A DNA stretch of 64,000 bases from Streptomyces sp. SID12501. GTDB lineage: Bacteria; Actinomycetota; Actinomycetes; Streptomycetales; Streptomycetaceae. Where the stretch lies: positions 1 to 64,000 of the forward strand of contig NZ_JAAGLU010000046.1 in assembly GCF_010550245.1 (NCBI RefSeq), given 5' to 3'. Numbering within the stretch: position 1 is the first letter of the stretch; the number at the start of each line of letters is the position of its first letter. The notes under the pieces are model-generated. The model saw only the letters and a program-made list of their open reading frames with translations. It made no database searches and had not been told where the DNA came from. Shown in pieces: positions 38,545 to 46,880 of the stretch. Both the position numbers and the translations under genes were made by a program.

Positions 38545-39801
38545 CCGGACCTGACCCGACCCGACGGCAGGTGTCCCCGCCGCCGTCGCGCCGACGCGGA
38601 ACCACGCCGCCAGGACGATCGGGTACGCCAGATAGCCGAACCGGGTGGCCGGTGTCAGGCACATCGCCAGGCCCAGGCCGACGGCGAGGCGGTCGGCCGC
38701 CGCGCGGACCGTGTGCGGGGGCCGGAGCACGAGTGACGCCGTCACCGCGACGGCGCTCGCGACCAGCAGGGCGACCGCGAGGACGAAGCCGCCCGGGACG
38801 TACTCCGCGAGCAGATGTCCGGGCAGCGGGCTCGTCGCCGGGGAGTGGATGCCGCCCTTGCCCAGCGGGAACAGGACCACGTGCTCGACGAAGGCGCGAG
38901 GGTCGGCCAGGGCGACCGGTACGACGGCTGCGGAGGACGTCAGGAGAGCGGTCGCGGTAGCTCGAACGGCCGTACGGCGGCCCGCTGTGACGGCGATCAG
39001 GGCGAGACCGACCGGGAGGAGGGGCCAGGCGGTCCACTTCAGGGCCGCTGCGGCGCCCATCGCCAGCCCGGCCGCGACCCCCGCTCCGGGTCCGGAACCG
39101 ACCCCGCCCGCCAGCGCGAGCCCCAGGCACATCAGCCCGATCACCGGCAGGTCCACCCCGCCGACGGCGAGGGGCAGGGCCACGGCGGGGAAGGAGAGCA
39201 GCAGGGCCGTAGTACGGGTCGAGTCGACCCTTTGGGGCCTACTGGACGTACGCAACCTGGTCGTGGCGTACACGCACGCGGCGAAGGCCGCGCAGAACCA
39301 CAGGCGGGCGTCCGTGAGCGGGGCCAGTGGCGTGCCGGCCAGGAGGGCGTGGGGGAGGCCGAAGAGGGCCATACCGGGCAGGTACGGGTTGTAGCCGTCC
39401 ACGGTGGCGGGGTGGGGCGCGTACGGGCTGCCCGTGTGCAGCAGCAGAGTGCCCGAGTGTTCGACGACCCCGACCTCGGACTGGGCGCCGCCGAGCGCGA
39501 TCAGCAGGGCCAGGGGGAGCAGCACCGCGCCGACGGTGGCCGCGCGCAGTGCTGCCCGGCTCTTCCAGGGGTGCGGGGAGCGGGCGGCCAGGATCGCCGC
39601 CGTGCCGTAGCCGAGCGCCGCGCAGACGCCCCATACCCGGTGCGGGGGCAGGGTCGTGGCCAGCGCCGGACCGAGTGCGAAGACAGCACAGGCCAGCAGG
39701 TGGACGACGTCCCGGCGGACCGGCGTGCGGGGCGAGGACCCGGGGATGCGCCTCCCGGTCGCCGGGGGCGCCATGGCGGTGCTCGTGCTCGGGCTGGGCA
39801 T
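38545..39801 (-). CDS. GT87-like (DUF2029) polytopic mannosyltransferase-type protein; 3' boundary uncertain
   Basis: About 418 homology-like residues. Roughly ten TM helices; motifs include HTGSPYAPHPATVDGYNPYL and PGMALFGLPHALLAGTP in the first large loop, AAALKWTAWPLLPVGLALIA, and LAMCLTPATRFGYLAYPIVL near the end. This resembles actinobacterial GT87/PMT polyprenol-phosphate mannosyltransferases. GGCAGGAG lies 7 bp before ATG 39801. The frame has no stop at the expected place: it stays open antisense through copCD to 36550, giving a nominal 1083-aa product. The coordinates here cover only the part with protein character. A lost stop or a frameshift near 38545 is likely. Confidence 0.65.
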
Positions 39802-40170
39802 GGGCGGGCTCCTGCCGGCTCCGGCTGACGGTGGGGGTGATCACCATCAATGTCGCTTCCGGGCCGGTCCGCCCGCCTCGGCTGAAAGGTCACCGTTTGT
39901 GGTGGGCGGGGCCGCGCGCCTCGGCCGAACGGCCGAGGGAAGGGTTTGCGTCGACTGTTTGCCATCTGGTTGTCAGCAAATATTCACGCCTTTATGTCCA
40001 TCACGTTTCAGGAACGGCGGGCGCCAGCTCTTGACGACGGGCCGAACAAGGGCTGTTATTGCCGCCACGATGTTCGGTCAAGTTGATTTCTGGTCGATTT
40101 AGATCAGCATGGACCCAGCGTAGTCGTGACCTTGCTCCCCGTTTCGGGGGGTCTGTCCTCAGGAGCCGTC
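39802..40170 (+). promoter_or_regulatory. Upstream region of the sugar ABC / beta-galactosidase operon
   Basis: This 369-bp gap has no gene and is more AT-rich than its surroundings near 39960-40110. A promoter candidate is -35 TTGACG (40031-40036) and -10 TGTTAT (40054-40059), 17-bp spacer. No clear LacI-type dyad was recognised. Confidence 0.5.
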
Positions 40171-41481
40171 ATGCACCACACCCCCTCCGGTCTGTCCGTC
40201 CCGGGTCCGAGCCGCCGCACCCTGCTGCGCGGCGTCGGCGGCGCGGCGGCACTCGGCGCCGCCGTTCCGCTGCTGAGCGCCTGCGGCGGCAGCGACTCGA
40301 GTTCCGACACGAAGACCGTCACCCTCGGCTCGAACTCGTCGGACGCCGTCCCGAAGAAGGCCTTCGCCGAGATCTACGCGGCGTTCACGAAGAAGACCGG
40401 CGTCAAGGTCGACGTGAACACCAAGGACCACAACACGTTCCAGGAGCAGATCAACTCCTACCTCCAGGGCACCCCGGACGACGTGTTCACCTGGTTCGCC
40501 GGCTACCGCATGCAGTTCTTCGCGGGCAAGGGCCTGGCCAGCCCGATCGACGACGTGTGGCAGAAGATCGGGAGCAACTTCCCCGACGCGATGAAGCAGC
40601 TCAGCAAGGGCGCGGACGGCAAGTACTACTTCGTGCCGCTGTACACGTACCCCTGGGCGATGTTCTACCGGAAGAGCGTCTTCAAGGAGCACGGCTACGA
40701 GGTGCCCACCACCTGGGCGCAGTTCATCGCACTGTGCAAGCAGATGCAGAAGGACGGCCTGGTCCCGATCGCCTTCGGCGACAAGGACGCCTGGCCCGCG
40801 CTCGGCACCTTCGACCAGATCAACTTCCGTACCAACGGCTACGACTTCCACGTCGAGCTGATGGCCGGAAAGGCGTCCTGGACCGACGCGAAGGTTCGCG
40901 CCACGTTCGACAACTGGGCCGAAATCCTTCCCTACAGCCAGGAGGGATCGACCGGTCGCACCTGGCAGGACGCGGCCCAGACCCTCGTCTCGAAGAAGGC
41001 CGGCATGTATCTGCTGGGCACCTTCGTGGGCCAGCAGTTCACGAACGCGACCGATCTTGAGGACCTCGACTTCTTCGCCTTCCCGGAGATCGACCCGTCC
41101 TTCGGGCAGGACACGGTCGAGGCGCCGACCGACGGCTTCATGCTGAGCAAGTCGCCGAAGAACAAGGCCGGTTCGGTCCAGCTGCTCGAGTTCCTGGGCA
41201 CTCCGGAGGCCGAGCAGATCTACCTCAAGGCCGACCCGAACGTCGTCGCCGCCTCCACCACCGCCGACACCTCCTCGTACAGCGCCCTGCAGAAGAAGGC
41301 GTACGCGATGATCAGCGGCGCGAAGAACCTCACCCAGTTCATGGACCGCGACAGCCGCCCGGACTTCACCTCCACGGTGATGCAGCCCGCGCTGCAGAAG
41401 TTCATCCGTGACCCCAAGGGCATCGACAGCCTGCTCTCGTCCATCGAGCGCCAGAAGAAGACGATCTTCGCCTCCTCATGA
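40171..41481 (+). CDS. Sugar ABC transporter substrate-binding lipoprotein
   Basis: The product is 436 aa. A twin-arginine signal (SRRTLLRGVGGAAALG) ends in the lipobox LSAC, so export is probably via Tat with lipid attachment. It is a family 1 extracellular solute-binding protein: FAEIYAAFTKKTGVKVDVNT, FTWFAGYRMQFFAGKGLASP, YTYPWAMFYRKSVFKEHGYE, PTDGFMLSKSPKNKAGSVQL. AGGAG lies 6 bp before ATG 40171. It is followed by two permease genes with 4-bp overlaps and a GH42 beta-galactosidase gene, so the ligand is probably a beta-galactoside oligosaccharide. No ATPase gene is present; such systems often share MsiK. Confidence 0.9.
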   Translation: MHHTPSGLSVPGPSRRTLLRGVGGAAALGAAVPLLSACGGSDSSSDTKTVTLGSNSSDAVPKKAFAEIYAAFTKKTGVKVDVNTKDHNTFQEQINSYLQGTPDDVFTWFAGYRMQFFAGKGLASPIDDVWQKIGSNFPDAMKQLSKGADGKYYFVPLYTYPWAMFYRKSVFKEHGYEVPTTWAQFIALCKQMQKDGLVPIAFGDKDAWPALGTFDQINFRTNGYDFHVELMAGKASWTDAKVRATFDNWAEILPYSQEGSTGRTWQDAAQTLVSKKAGMYLLGTFVGQQFTNATDLEDLDFFAFPEIDPSFGQDTVEAPTDGFMLSKSPKNKAGSVQLLEFLGTPEAEQIYLKADPNVVAASTTADTSSYSALQKKAYAMISGAKNLTQFMDRDSRPDFTSTVMQPALQKFIRDPKGIDSLLSSIERQKKTIFASS

Positions 41482-42476
41482 GCACCTTCGATTCGATCCC
41501 CGTGGTCCCGGGGGCGGCCGACACGCCGCCCCCGGGCGGTACCGGTACGCCCTCGTCCCCGCAGAGCCGCAAGCCGGCCTCGGGCCACCGCAGGCTGCTG
41601 ACCCGCCGTGACCGGGTGGCCCTGGGCTTCATGGCGGGCCTGCCGACGTTCCTGCACATCGCCCTTGTGTGGGTGACGGCCTTCGCCTCGATCGGGCTGG
41701 CCTTCACCACCTGGGACGGCATCGGCTTCGACTCCATCAAGTGGGTCGGGCTGCAGAACTTCCGTGACCTCTTCGCCGACAACCCGCAGTTCTGGCCGGC
41801 CGTCCAGCACAACGTCATCTGGTTCGCCGTACTCATCGCGATCCCGACCCCGCTCGGCCTGTTCCTGGCCGTGCAGCTGGACAAGAACATCCGGTTCAGC
41901 CGGGTATACCAGACGGCCTTCTTCCTCCCCGTCGTCGTGTCGATGGCCGTCATCGGCTTCGTCTGGCAGCTGGTCTACAACCCCGACACGGGCCTGATCA
42001 ACAGCCTGATCGGCGCCAACAAGCCCGGCCACTACATCGACTGGATCGGCGACCCGGACCTCAACCTCTGGGCGATCCTCGTCGCCGCCTCCTGGCGGCA
42101 CACCGGCTACATGATGATCCTCTACCTGGCCGGTCTGAAGGGCGTCGACCCGTCACTGCGCGAGGCCTCCTCGCTCGACGGCGCCAACGAGTGGCAGACG
42201 TTCAAGAACGTCATCTTCCCGACCCTGCGGCCCACCAACACCATCGTCCTGGTCGTCACGATCATCGAGTCGCTGCGCGCCTTCGACCTCGTGTACGTCT
42301 TCAACAAGGGCGCCCAGGGCACCGAACTGCTGTCGATCCTGGTCACGAACAACATCATCGGCGAGTCCAGCCGCATCGGTTACGGCTCCGCGATCGCCGT
42401 CGTCCTGCTGGTGATCTCGCTCGTCGTGATCATCCCGTATCTGATCAGCACCTTCCGGAAGGAGCGGCGGGCATGA
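41478..42476 (+). CDS. Sugar ABC transporter permease (MalF-type)
   Basis: The product is 332 aa. It has six TM helices after a Pro/Ser-rich N-terminus. The binding-protein-dependent transport signature (EAA loop) is EASSLDGANEWQTFKNVIFP. The N-terminal part has RDRVALGFMAGLPTFLHIAL. Start ATG 41478 overlaps the substrate-binding protein stop by four bases (ATGA). It works with the second permease in the cytoplasmic membrane; the ATPase is not encoded here. Confidence 0.9.
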   Translation: MSTFDSIPVVPGAADTPPPGGTGTPSSPQSRKPASGHRRLLTRRDRVALGFMAGLPTFLHIALVWVTAFASIGLAFTTWDGIGFDSIKWVGLQNFRDLFADNPQFWPAVQHNVIWFAVLIAIPTPLGLFLAVQLDKNIRFSRVYQTAFFLPVVVSMAVIGFVWQLVYNPDTGLINSLIGANKPGHYIDWIGDPDLNLWAILVAASWRHTGYMMILYLAGLKGVDPSLREASSLDGANEWQTFKNVIFPTLRPTNTIVLVVTIIESLRAFDLVYVFNKGAQGTELLSILVTNNIIGESSRIGYGSAIAVVLLVISLVVIIPYLISTFRKERRA

Positions 42477-43357
42477 GCGCCTCCATGTCGTTGAAACAGC
42501 GCGCCCCGGTCCGCCCCGCCCGCGTACTGCTGCACGTGTTCCTCGTCGTCATGTCACTGGCCTGGCTCGCACCACTGCTCTGGGCGGTCTACGCGGCGCT
42601 GCGCCCGTACGCCGAGACCAGCACCAAGGGCTATGTCTCCTGGCCCGACAAGCTGAGCTTCTCGAACTTCACGAACGCGTATCAGCAGTCGGACATGTCG
42701 CACTACTTCGTCAACACGCTGATCATCGCCGTCCCGGCGGTGCTGCTGACGCTGTTCCTGTCGTCGATGGTCGCCTTCTACGTCAGCCGTTTCGACTTCC
42801 GCGTCAACCTGTTCCTGCTGCTCATCTTCACGGCGGGCAACCTGCTCCCGCAGCAGGTCATCATCACGCCGCTGTACCGCATGTACCTGCTCATCGACCT
42901 GCCGGGGATCACCGAGTCCGGGAAGCTGTACGACTCCGCGCTCGGCCTGGTCCTCATCCACATCGCGTTCCAGTCGGGTTTCTGCGCGTTCGTGCTCGCC
43001 AACTACATGCGGATGCTCCCGCACGAGCTGACCGAGGCCGCGCTCGTCGACGGCGCGTCTGTGTGGCGGATGTACTGGCAGATCGTGCTGCCGCTGTGCC
43101 GCCCCGCGATGGCGGCCCTCGCCACCCTGCTCTCCATCTGGATCTACAACGACTTCTTCTGGGCCCTCGTCCTGATCTCCACCGGCGAGAACATGCCGAT
43201 CACCTCGGCGCTCAACAACCTCTCCGGCCAGTACTTCACCGACCCCAACCTGGTTGCCGCGGGTGCGCTGTTGACCGCTATCCCGACCCTGATCGTGTAC
43301 TTCGCGCTGCAGCGGCAGTTCGTCAGCGGTCTGACCCTGGGTGCCAACAAGGGCTGA
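42473..43357 (+). CDS. Sugar ABC transporter permease (MalG-type)
   Basis: The product is 294 aa. The EAA loop is EAALVDGASVWRMYWQIVLP. Other TM segments include VFLVVMSLAWLAPLLWAVYA and FLLLIFTAGNLLPQQVIITP. Start ATG 42473 overlaps the MalF-type permease stop (ATGA). It ends 43 bp before the beta-galactosidase gene. Confidence 0.9.
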   Translation: MSASMSLKQRAPVRPARVLLHVFLVVMSLAWLAPLLWAVYAALRPYAETSTKGYVSWPDKLSFSNFTNAYQQSDMSHYFVNTLIIAVPAVLLTLFLSSMVAFYVSRFDFRVNLFLLLIFTAGNLLPQQVIITPLYRMYLLIDLPGITESGKLYDSALGLVLIHIAFQSGFCAFVLANYMRMLPHELTEAALVDGASVWRMYWQIVLPLCRPAMAALATLLSIWIYNDFFWALVLISTGENMPITSALNNLSGQYFTDPNLVAAGALLTAIPTLIVYFALQRQFVSGLTLGANKG

Positions 43358-43400
43358 GGCCCCCCTTGGACACCCCTTGCAAGAACAGGAATGCCGACCG

Positions 43401-45434
43401 ATGAAGCGCGAACTCGCTGTCCCCGGTATCGCGTACGGGGGCGACTACAACCCCGAGCAGTGGCCCGAGGAGGTCTGGGCCGAGGACATGCGGCTGATGC
43501 GCGAGGCCGGGGTCACCATGGTGAGCGTCGGCATCTTCTCCTGGGCGCTGCTCGAACCGGCCGAGGGGGTATACGACTTCGCCCGCATGGACCGTCTCCT
43601 CGACCTCCTCCACGAGAACGGCATCGCCGCCGACCTCGCGACCCCGACGGCGGCACCGCCCGCCTGGTTCTTCCGCGCCCACCCCGAGGCGCTCCCAGTG
43701 GACAAGGACGGGTGTCGGCTGTCGTACGGCAGCCGCCAGACGTTCTGCCCGAGCAGCCCGGCCTACCGGGAGGCGGCGCTGCGGATCGCGGGCGCGCTGG
43801 CGGAGCGGTACGCAGCGCACCCGGCGGTCGCGATGTGGCACGTCCACAACGAGTACGGCTGCCACAACCCCGCCTGCTACTGCGACGAGAGCGCGGAGTC
43901 CTTCCGCCGCTGGCTGCGCGCACGGTACGGGGACGACCTGGCCGCGCTGAACAACGCCTGGGGCACCACCTTCTGGAGCCAGTGGTACTACGACTGGGCC
44001 GAGATCATCCCGCCCCGCGCGACCGGCGCGGTCCCGAACCCGACCCACCAACTGGACTGGCGCCGCTTCTGCAGCGACGAACTGCTGTCGCTGTACAAGG
44101 CGGAGAGGGACGTGCTGAGGTCGGCGGCCCCTTCCCTGCCGGCCACCACCAACTTCATGGTGATGTACAACTTCGACGCGCTCGACTACTGGCGCTGGGC
44201 CCCTGAGCTGGACGTCGTCGCGAACGACCACTATCTCCGCTCCACCGATCCCGAGTCGGAGATCGACATCGCGCTGAGCGGTGATCTGATGCGGTCGCTC
44301 GCGGGCGGCCCCTGGTTCCTGATGGAGCACTCCACGGGTGCGGTGAACTGGCAGCCGGTCAACAGGGCGAAGACGGCAGGGGAGTTGCGCCGCAACGCCC
44401 TCGCCCATGTCGCCCACGGCGCGGACGGCATCGCGTACTTCCAGTGGCGTGCCGCGAAGGCGGGCGCGGAACAGTGGCACTCGGCGATGCTTCCGCATGC
44501 CGGCACGGACAGCCAGATCTGGCGGGATGTCGTCCAACTGGGCGCGGATCTGCGGGCGTTGGCCGAGGTGCGCGGCAGCACGGGCACGGCTTCGGTGGCC
44601 ATCGTCTGGGACTGGGACGCCCGTTGGGCCCTGGAGCTCCCCTCCCAGCCGAACGGCGAACTCCGCTTCCAGGACCTCGTACGGGACTGGTACGAGCCGC
44701 TGTGGCGGTCGGGCGTCGCGGTGGACTTCGTACGGCCGGACGCTGAACTGGACGGATACCGGCTGGTGCTGGTCCCGAGCCTGTACCTGGTCGACGACGA
44801 GGGCGCGACCAACCTCACGGGCTTCGCGGAGCGCGGGGGCACGCTGGCCGTCGGGTTCCACAGCGGTGCCGTGGACGCCAACTGCCATGTACGGCTGGGG
44901 GGTTACCCGGGCGCGTTCCGAGAAGCCCTCGGGGTGCGGGCGGACGAGCTGTTCCCCTTGCTGCCGGGGGAGTCGGTCGGGCTCGGCGAAGCCGGCGGTG
45001 CCGTCGACGGCACGGGAACCCTCTGGTCGGAGCGGTTGCGGCTGGAGGGTGCGGGGGCGGAGGCGGTGCTGTCGTACACGGACGGTCCGTTGGCCGGGGT
45101 TCCGGCGGTGACGCGCAACTCGGTCGGTGCGGGCGCGGGTTGGTATCTGGCGACCCGGCCGGACGCGTCGACGCTGGGTGCGCTGCTCGCCCGTATGTGC
45201 GCGGAGGCGGGTGTCGAGGGTGTGCGGGCGACTCCGGTGGGCGTGGAGGCGGTGGTGCGGCGGGGTGCCGACGCGGACTTCCTGTTCCTCATCGACCATG
45301 CCGGGGAGGGCGCCGAGGTCGCGGTGGCGGCGGGGGCGACCGAACTCCTCACCGGGGAGGCGCTGTCGGGCGGCTCGGTGCGGGTCGCGCCGGGCGGGGT
45401 GTCGGTCGTACGGGAGCCGCGTCTCCAGCCCTGA
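43401..45434 (+). CDS. Beta-galactosidase, glycoside hydrolase family 42
   Basis: The product is 677 aa, a normal GH42 length. The N-terminal TIM barrel opens with YGGDYNPEQWPEEVWAEDMR. The catalytic acid Glu is in WHVHNEYGCHNPACYCDES, with Cys residues that bind structural zinc. The nucleophile Glu is in WFLMEHSTGAVNWQPVNRAK. Trimerisation (RRNALAHVAHGADGIAYFQW) and C-terminal beta domains follow. No signal peptide is present, so it hydrolyses imported beta-galactosides in the cytoplasm. It is the last gene of the ABC transporter operon. AGGA precedes ATG 43401 at about 10 bp. Confidence 0.95.
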   Translation: MKRELAVPGIAYGGDYNPEQWPEEVWAEDMRLMREAGVTMVSVGIFSWALLEPAEGVYDFARMDRLLDLLHENGIAADLATPTAAPPAWFFRAHPEALPVDKDGCRLSYGSRQTFCPSSPAYREAALRIAGALAERYAAHPAVAMWHVHNEYGCHNPACYCDESAESFRRWLRARYGDDLAALNNAWGTTFWSQWYYDWAEIIPPRATGAVPNPTHQLDWRRFCSDELLSLYKAERDVLRSAAPSLPATTNFMVMYNFDALDYWRWAPELDVVANDHYLRSTDPESEIDIALSGDLMRSLAGGPWFLMEHSTGAVNWQPVNRAKTAGELRRNALAHVAHGADGIAYFQWRAAKAGAEQWHSAMLPHAGTDSQIWRDVVQLGADLRALAEVRGSTGTASVAIVWDWDARWALELPSQPNGELRFQDLVRDWYEPLWRSGVAVDFVRPDAELDGYRLVLVPSLYLVDDEGATNLTGFAERGGTLAVGFHSGAVDANCHVRLGGYPGAFREALGVRADELFPLLPGESVGLGEAGGAVDGTGTLWSERLRLEGAGAEAVLSYTDGPLAGVPAVTRNSVGAGAGWYLATRPDASTLGALLARMCAEAGVEGVRATPVGVEAVVRRGADADFLFLIDHAGEGAEVAVAAGATELLTGEALSGGSVRVAPGGVSVVREPRLQP

Positions 45435-45561
45435 CGCTCCGACGGGGGTGCGCTGACGCCCTCTGCCAGTCGCCCGCGTCACGGTCGACGCAGACCCGGA
45501 GCGGGTGTACCTCGCCTTCCCCGCCCGGCGGGAGACCGACACGGGCAGTCATCCGCTGCGG

Positions 45562-45783
45562 TTACCTGGCTCGGATGACTTCATAGGCGGCTCTGGCGGT
45601 GGCGGCGCTGATGAGCCAGGTGCGCAGAAGGTGGGGATCCGAGCAGCACTTGATCTCCTGGCTGACAAAGAAGGGCACATCAATTCCGCGCCCCTCCAAG
45701 ACGGTCATGATGGATTCGCGGCGGCCAGAGGTAAGGCCTTGGGCCCGCCCTCGGGAGAAGGCTTCGTCCCAGAGCCGCTCCAC
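45562..45783 (-). CDS. Small protein homologous to the C-terminal tail of the upstream Rpn-family protein
   Basis: The product is 73 aa. Its sequence (GRRESIMTVLEGRGIDVPFF, then CSDPHLLRTWLISAATARAA) matches the last 65 residues of the upstream Rpn protein (EDVLTVLAERGIDVPEDT, then CGDPDTLSHWLRRAVTAASA). Only the tail is present; there is no nuclease domain. GTG 45783 has AGAAGGA 5 bp upstream. It lies 36 bp after the Rpn gene on the same strand. Because free C-terminal fragments of E. coli Rpn proteins are reported to antagonise the nuclease, an inhibitor role is an attractive inference. It could also be the leftover of a decayed second copy. Confidence 0.65.
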   Translation of the reverse strand: MERLWDEAFSRGRAQGLTSGRRESIMTVLEGRGIDVPFFVSQEIKCCSDPHLLRTWLISAATARAAYEVIRAR

Positions 45784-45819
45784 GGCGTCCTTCTCGGGGG
45801 AGAAGGGTCCACGTCTGCG

Positions 45820-46752
45820 CTACTCGGCTTCAAAGATCTCTGCGGCGGACGCGGCGGTGACGGCGCGCCGAAGCCAGTGACTCAGGGTATCGGGGTCGCC
45901 GCAGCCGGTGATGCGTTCACGGGTGTCCTCGGGGACATCGATGCCGCGCTCCGCGAGAACGGTGAGGACGTCCTCGGCGGCGCGTTGCGTCTCGCCCTCG
46001 GCCAGGCCCTCGGCCAGGCCCTCGGCCAGACCCTCGGCCAGACCCTTGGTCCGGGCTTCGTCGCGGACTTCTTCGAAGAGGGGCGACTTGTAGAAAGAAA
46101 GGTCCACGGCCACCAGTGTCCTCCATTGCGCTGCGGCGGGCAGCTTGCCCAGGCCCTGTGAGATGAATTCGATGACGGGATTCTTGACGTCGTCCGTCTC
46201 GTCCTGCAGAACGGTCGCCATTGCTTTCAGTATGGCCCCGATGTCCGGGTTCTTGCCGTGGGTGATCGCGGACAGCGTGGCGAGTTGGAGGTTCTTGCGG
46301 ACCTCGGCGGGTTTGGTCATTACCGGCATGTTGTGCGGGCCCACGACCAGCGGGCGCAGGGTGAGAAGGGGCCACTGGCGAGGGCCGAAGGAGACCGGGC
46401 GGGCTGCCCATTCGGCGGTCGCGCGGTCCTGGCAGACGATCAGCAGTATCGGCTGCAGCCGGTACTTCGCGAGCACGTACGAGGCGTAGTACGCCCAGCT
46501 CGCGGGCTTGCGGGGGTCCTTTTCGCCCTGGGACTCGATGGCGAGGAGAAGCGGTTCGTCGTCCTCTGTCTCCAGCCGTAACAGGGTGTCGACGCGACGT
46601 TCGACCGGCTGGGTCTCGGTGAGGTCGGTAGGCAGGACGGTGACCGAGGTGGGTTGGGCAAAGTTGATGCCCAGCACCTCGGAGACCCGGGAGAAGAGCT
46701 CCGGGTACTCCTGGAAGATGCGGTGCATCGCCTCGTGAGGCGCGCTGACCAT
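45820..46752 (-). CDS. Rpn-family recombination-promoting nuclease/putative transposase (PD-(D/E)XK)
   Basis: The product is 310 aa. The nuclease core runs to about residue 115: VLPTDLTETQPVERRVDTLL (D), then DEPLLLAIESQGEKDPRKPA with the E-x-Q metal-site pattern, then WAYYASYVLAKYRLQPILLI. A helical middle (HGKNPDIGAILKAMATVLQD, PVIEFISQGLGKLPAAAQWR) and a KGLAEGLAEGLAEG tandem repeat lead to the C-terminal tail domain. E. coli RpnA-E are DNA endonucleases linked to RecA-independent horizontal transfer. A second free tail copy follows 36 bp downstream. Confidence 0.8.
   Translation of the reverse strand: MVSAPHEAMHRIFQEYPELFSRVSEVLGINFAQPTSVTVLPTDLTETQPVERRVDTLLRLETEDDEPLLLAIESQGEKDPRKPASWAYYASYVLAKYRLQPILLIVCQDRATAEWAARPVSFGPRQWPLLTLRPLVVGPHNMPVMTKPAEVRKNLQLATLSAITHGKNPDIGAILKAMATVLQDETDDVKNPVIEFISQGLGKLPAAAQWRTLVAVDLSFYKSPLFEEVRDEARTKGLAEGLAEGLAEGLAEGETQRAAEDVLTVLAERGIDVPEDTRERITGCGDPDTLSHWLRRAVTAASAAEIFEAE
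45994..46053 (-). repeat. Five tandem 12-bp units encoding LAEG repeats in the Rpn gene
   Basis: GCCCTCGGCCAG occurs three times, then ACCCTCGGCCAG and the degenerate ACCCTTGGTCCG (plus-strand view). The minus-strand translation is a Leu-Ala-Glu-Gly repeat between the nuclease body and the C-terminal tail domain. Confidence 0.9.
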
Positions 46753-46880
46753 AAGGGTCCCTGGGAGTGTGAGTTGGTACGAGTCATGCGGGAAGAAATT
46801 GCCTGTGGCATGTGCCGGAATGAATCTCGCTGCGAGCGTAGGAGTTCAACAGGGTCTGGCAGTAGCCAAGTTGGTGACGT

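Noticed and set aside
43323..45542. Long minus-strand frame opposite the GH42 gene
   Set aside because: Antisense shadow: no motif, and Arg/Pro/Val composition. The GH42 catalytic residues are clear on the plus strand.
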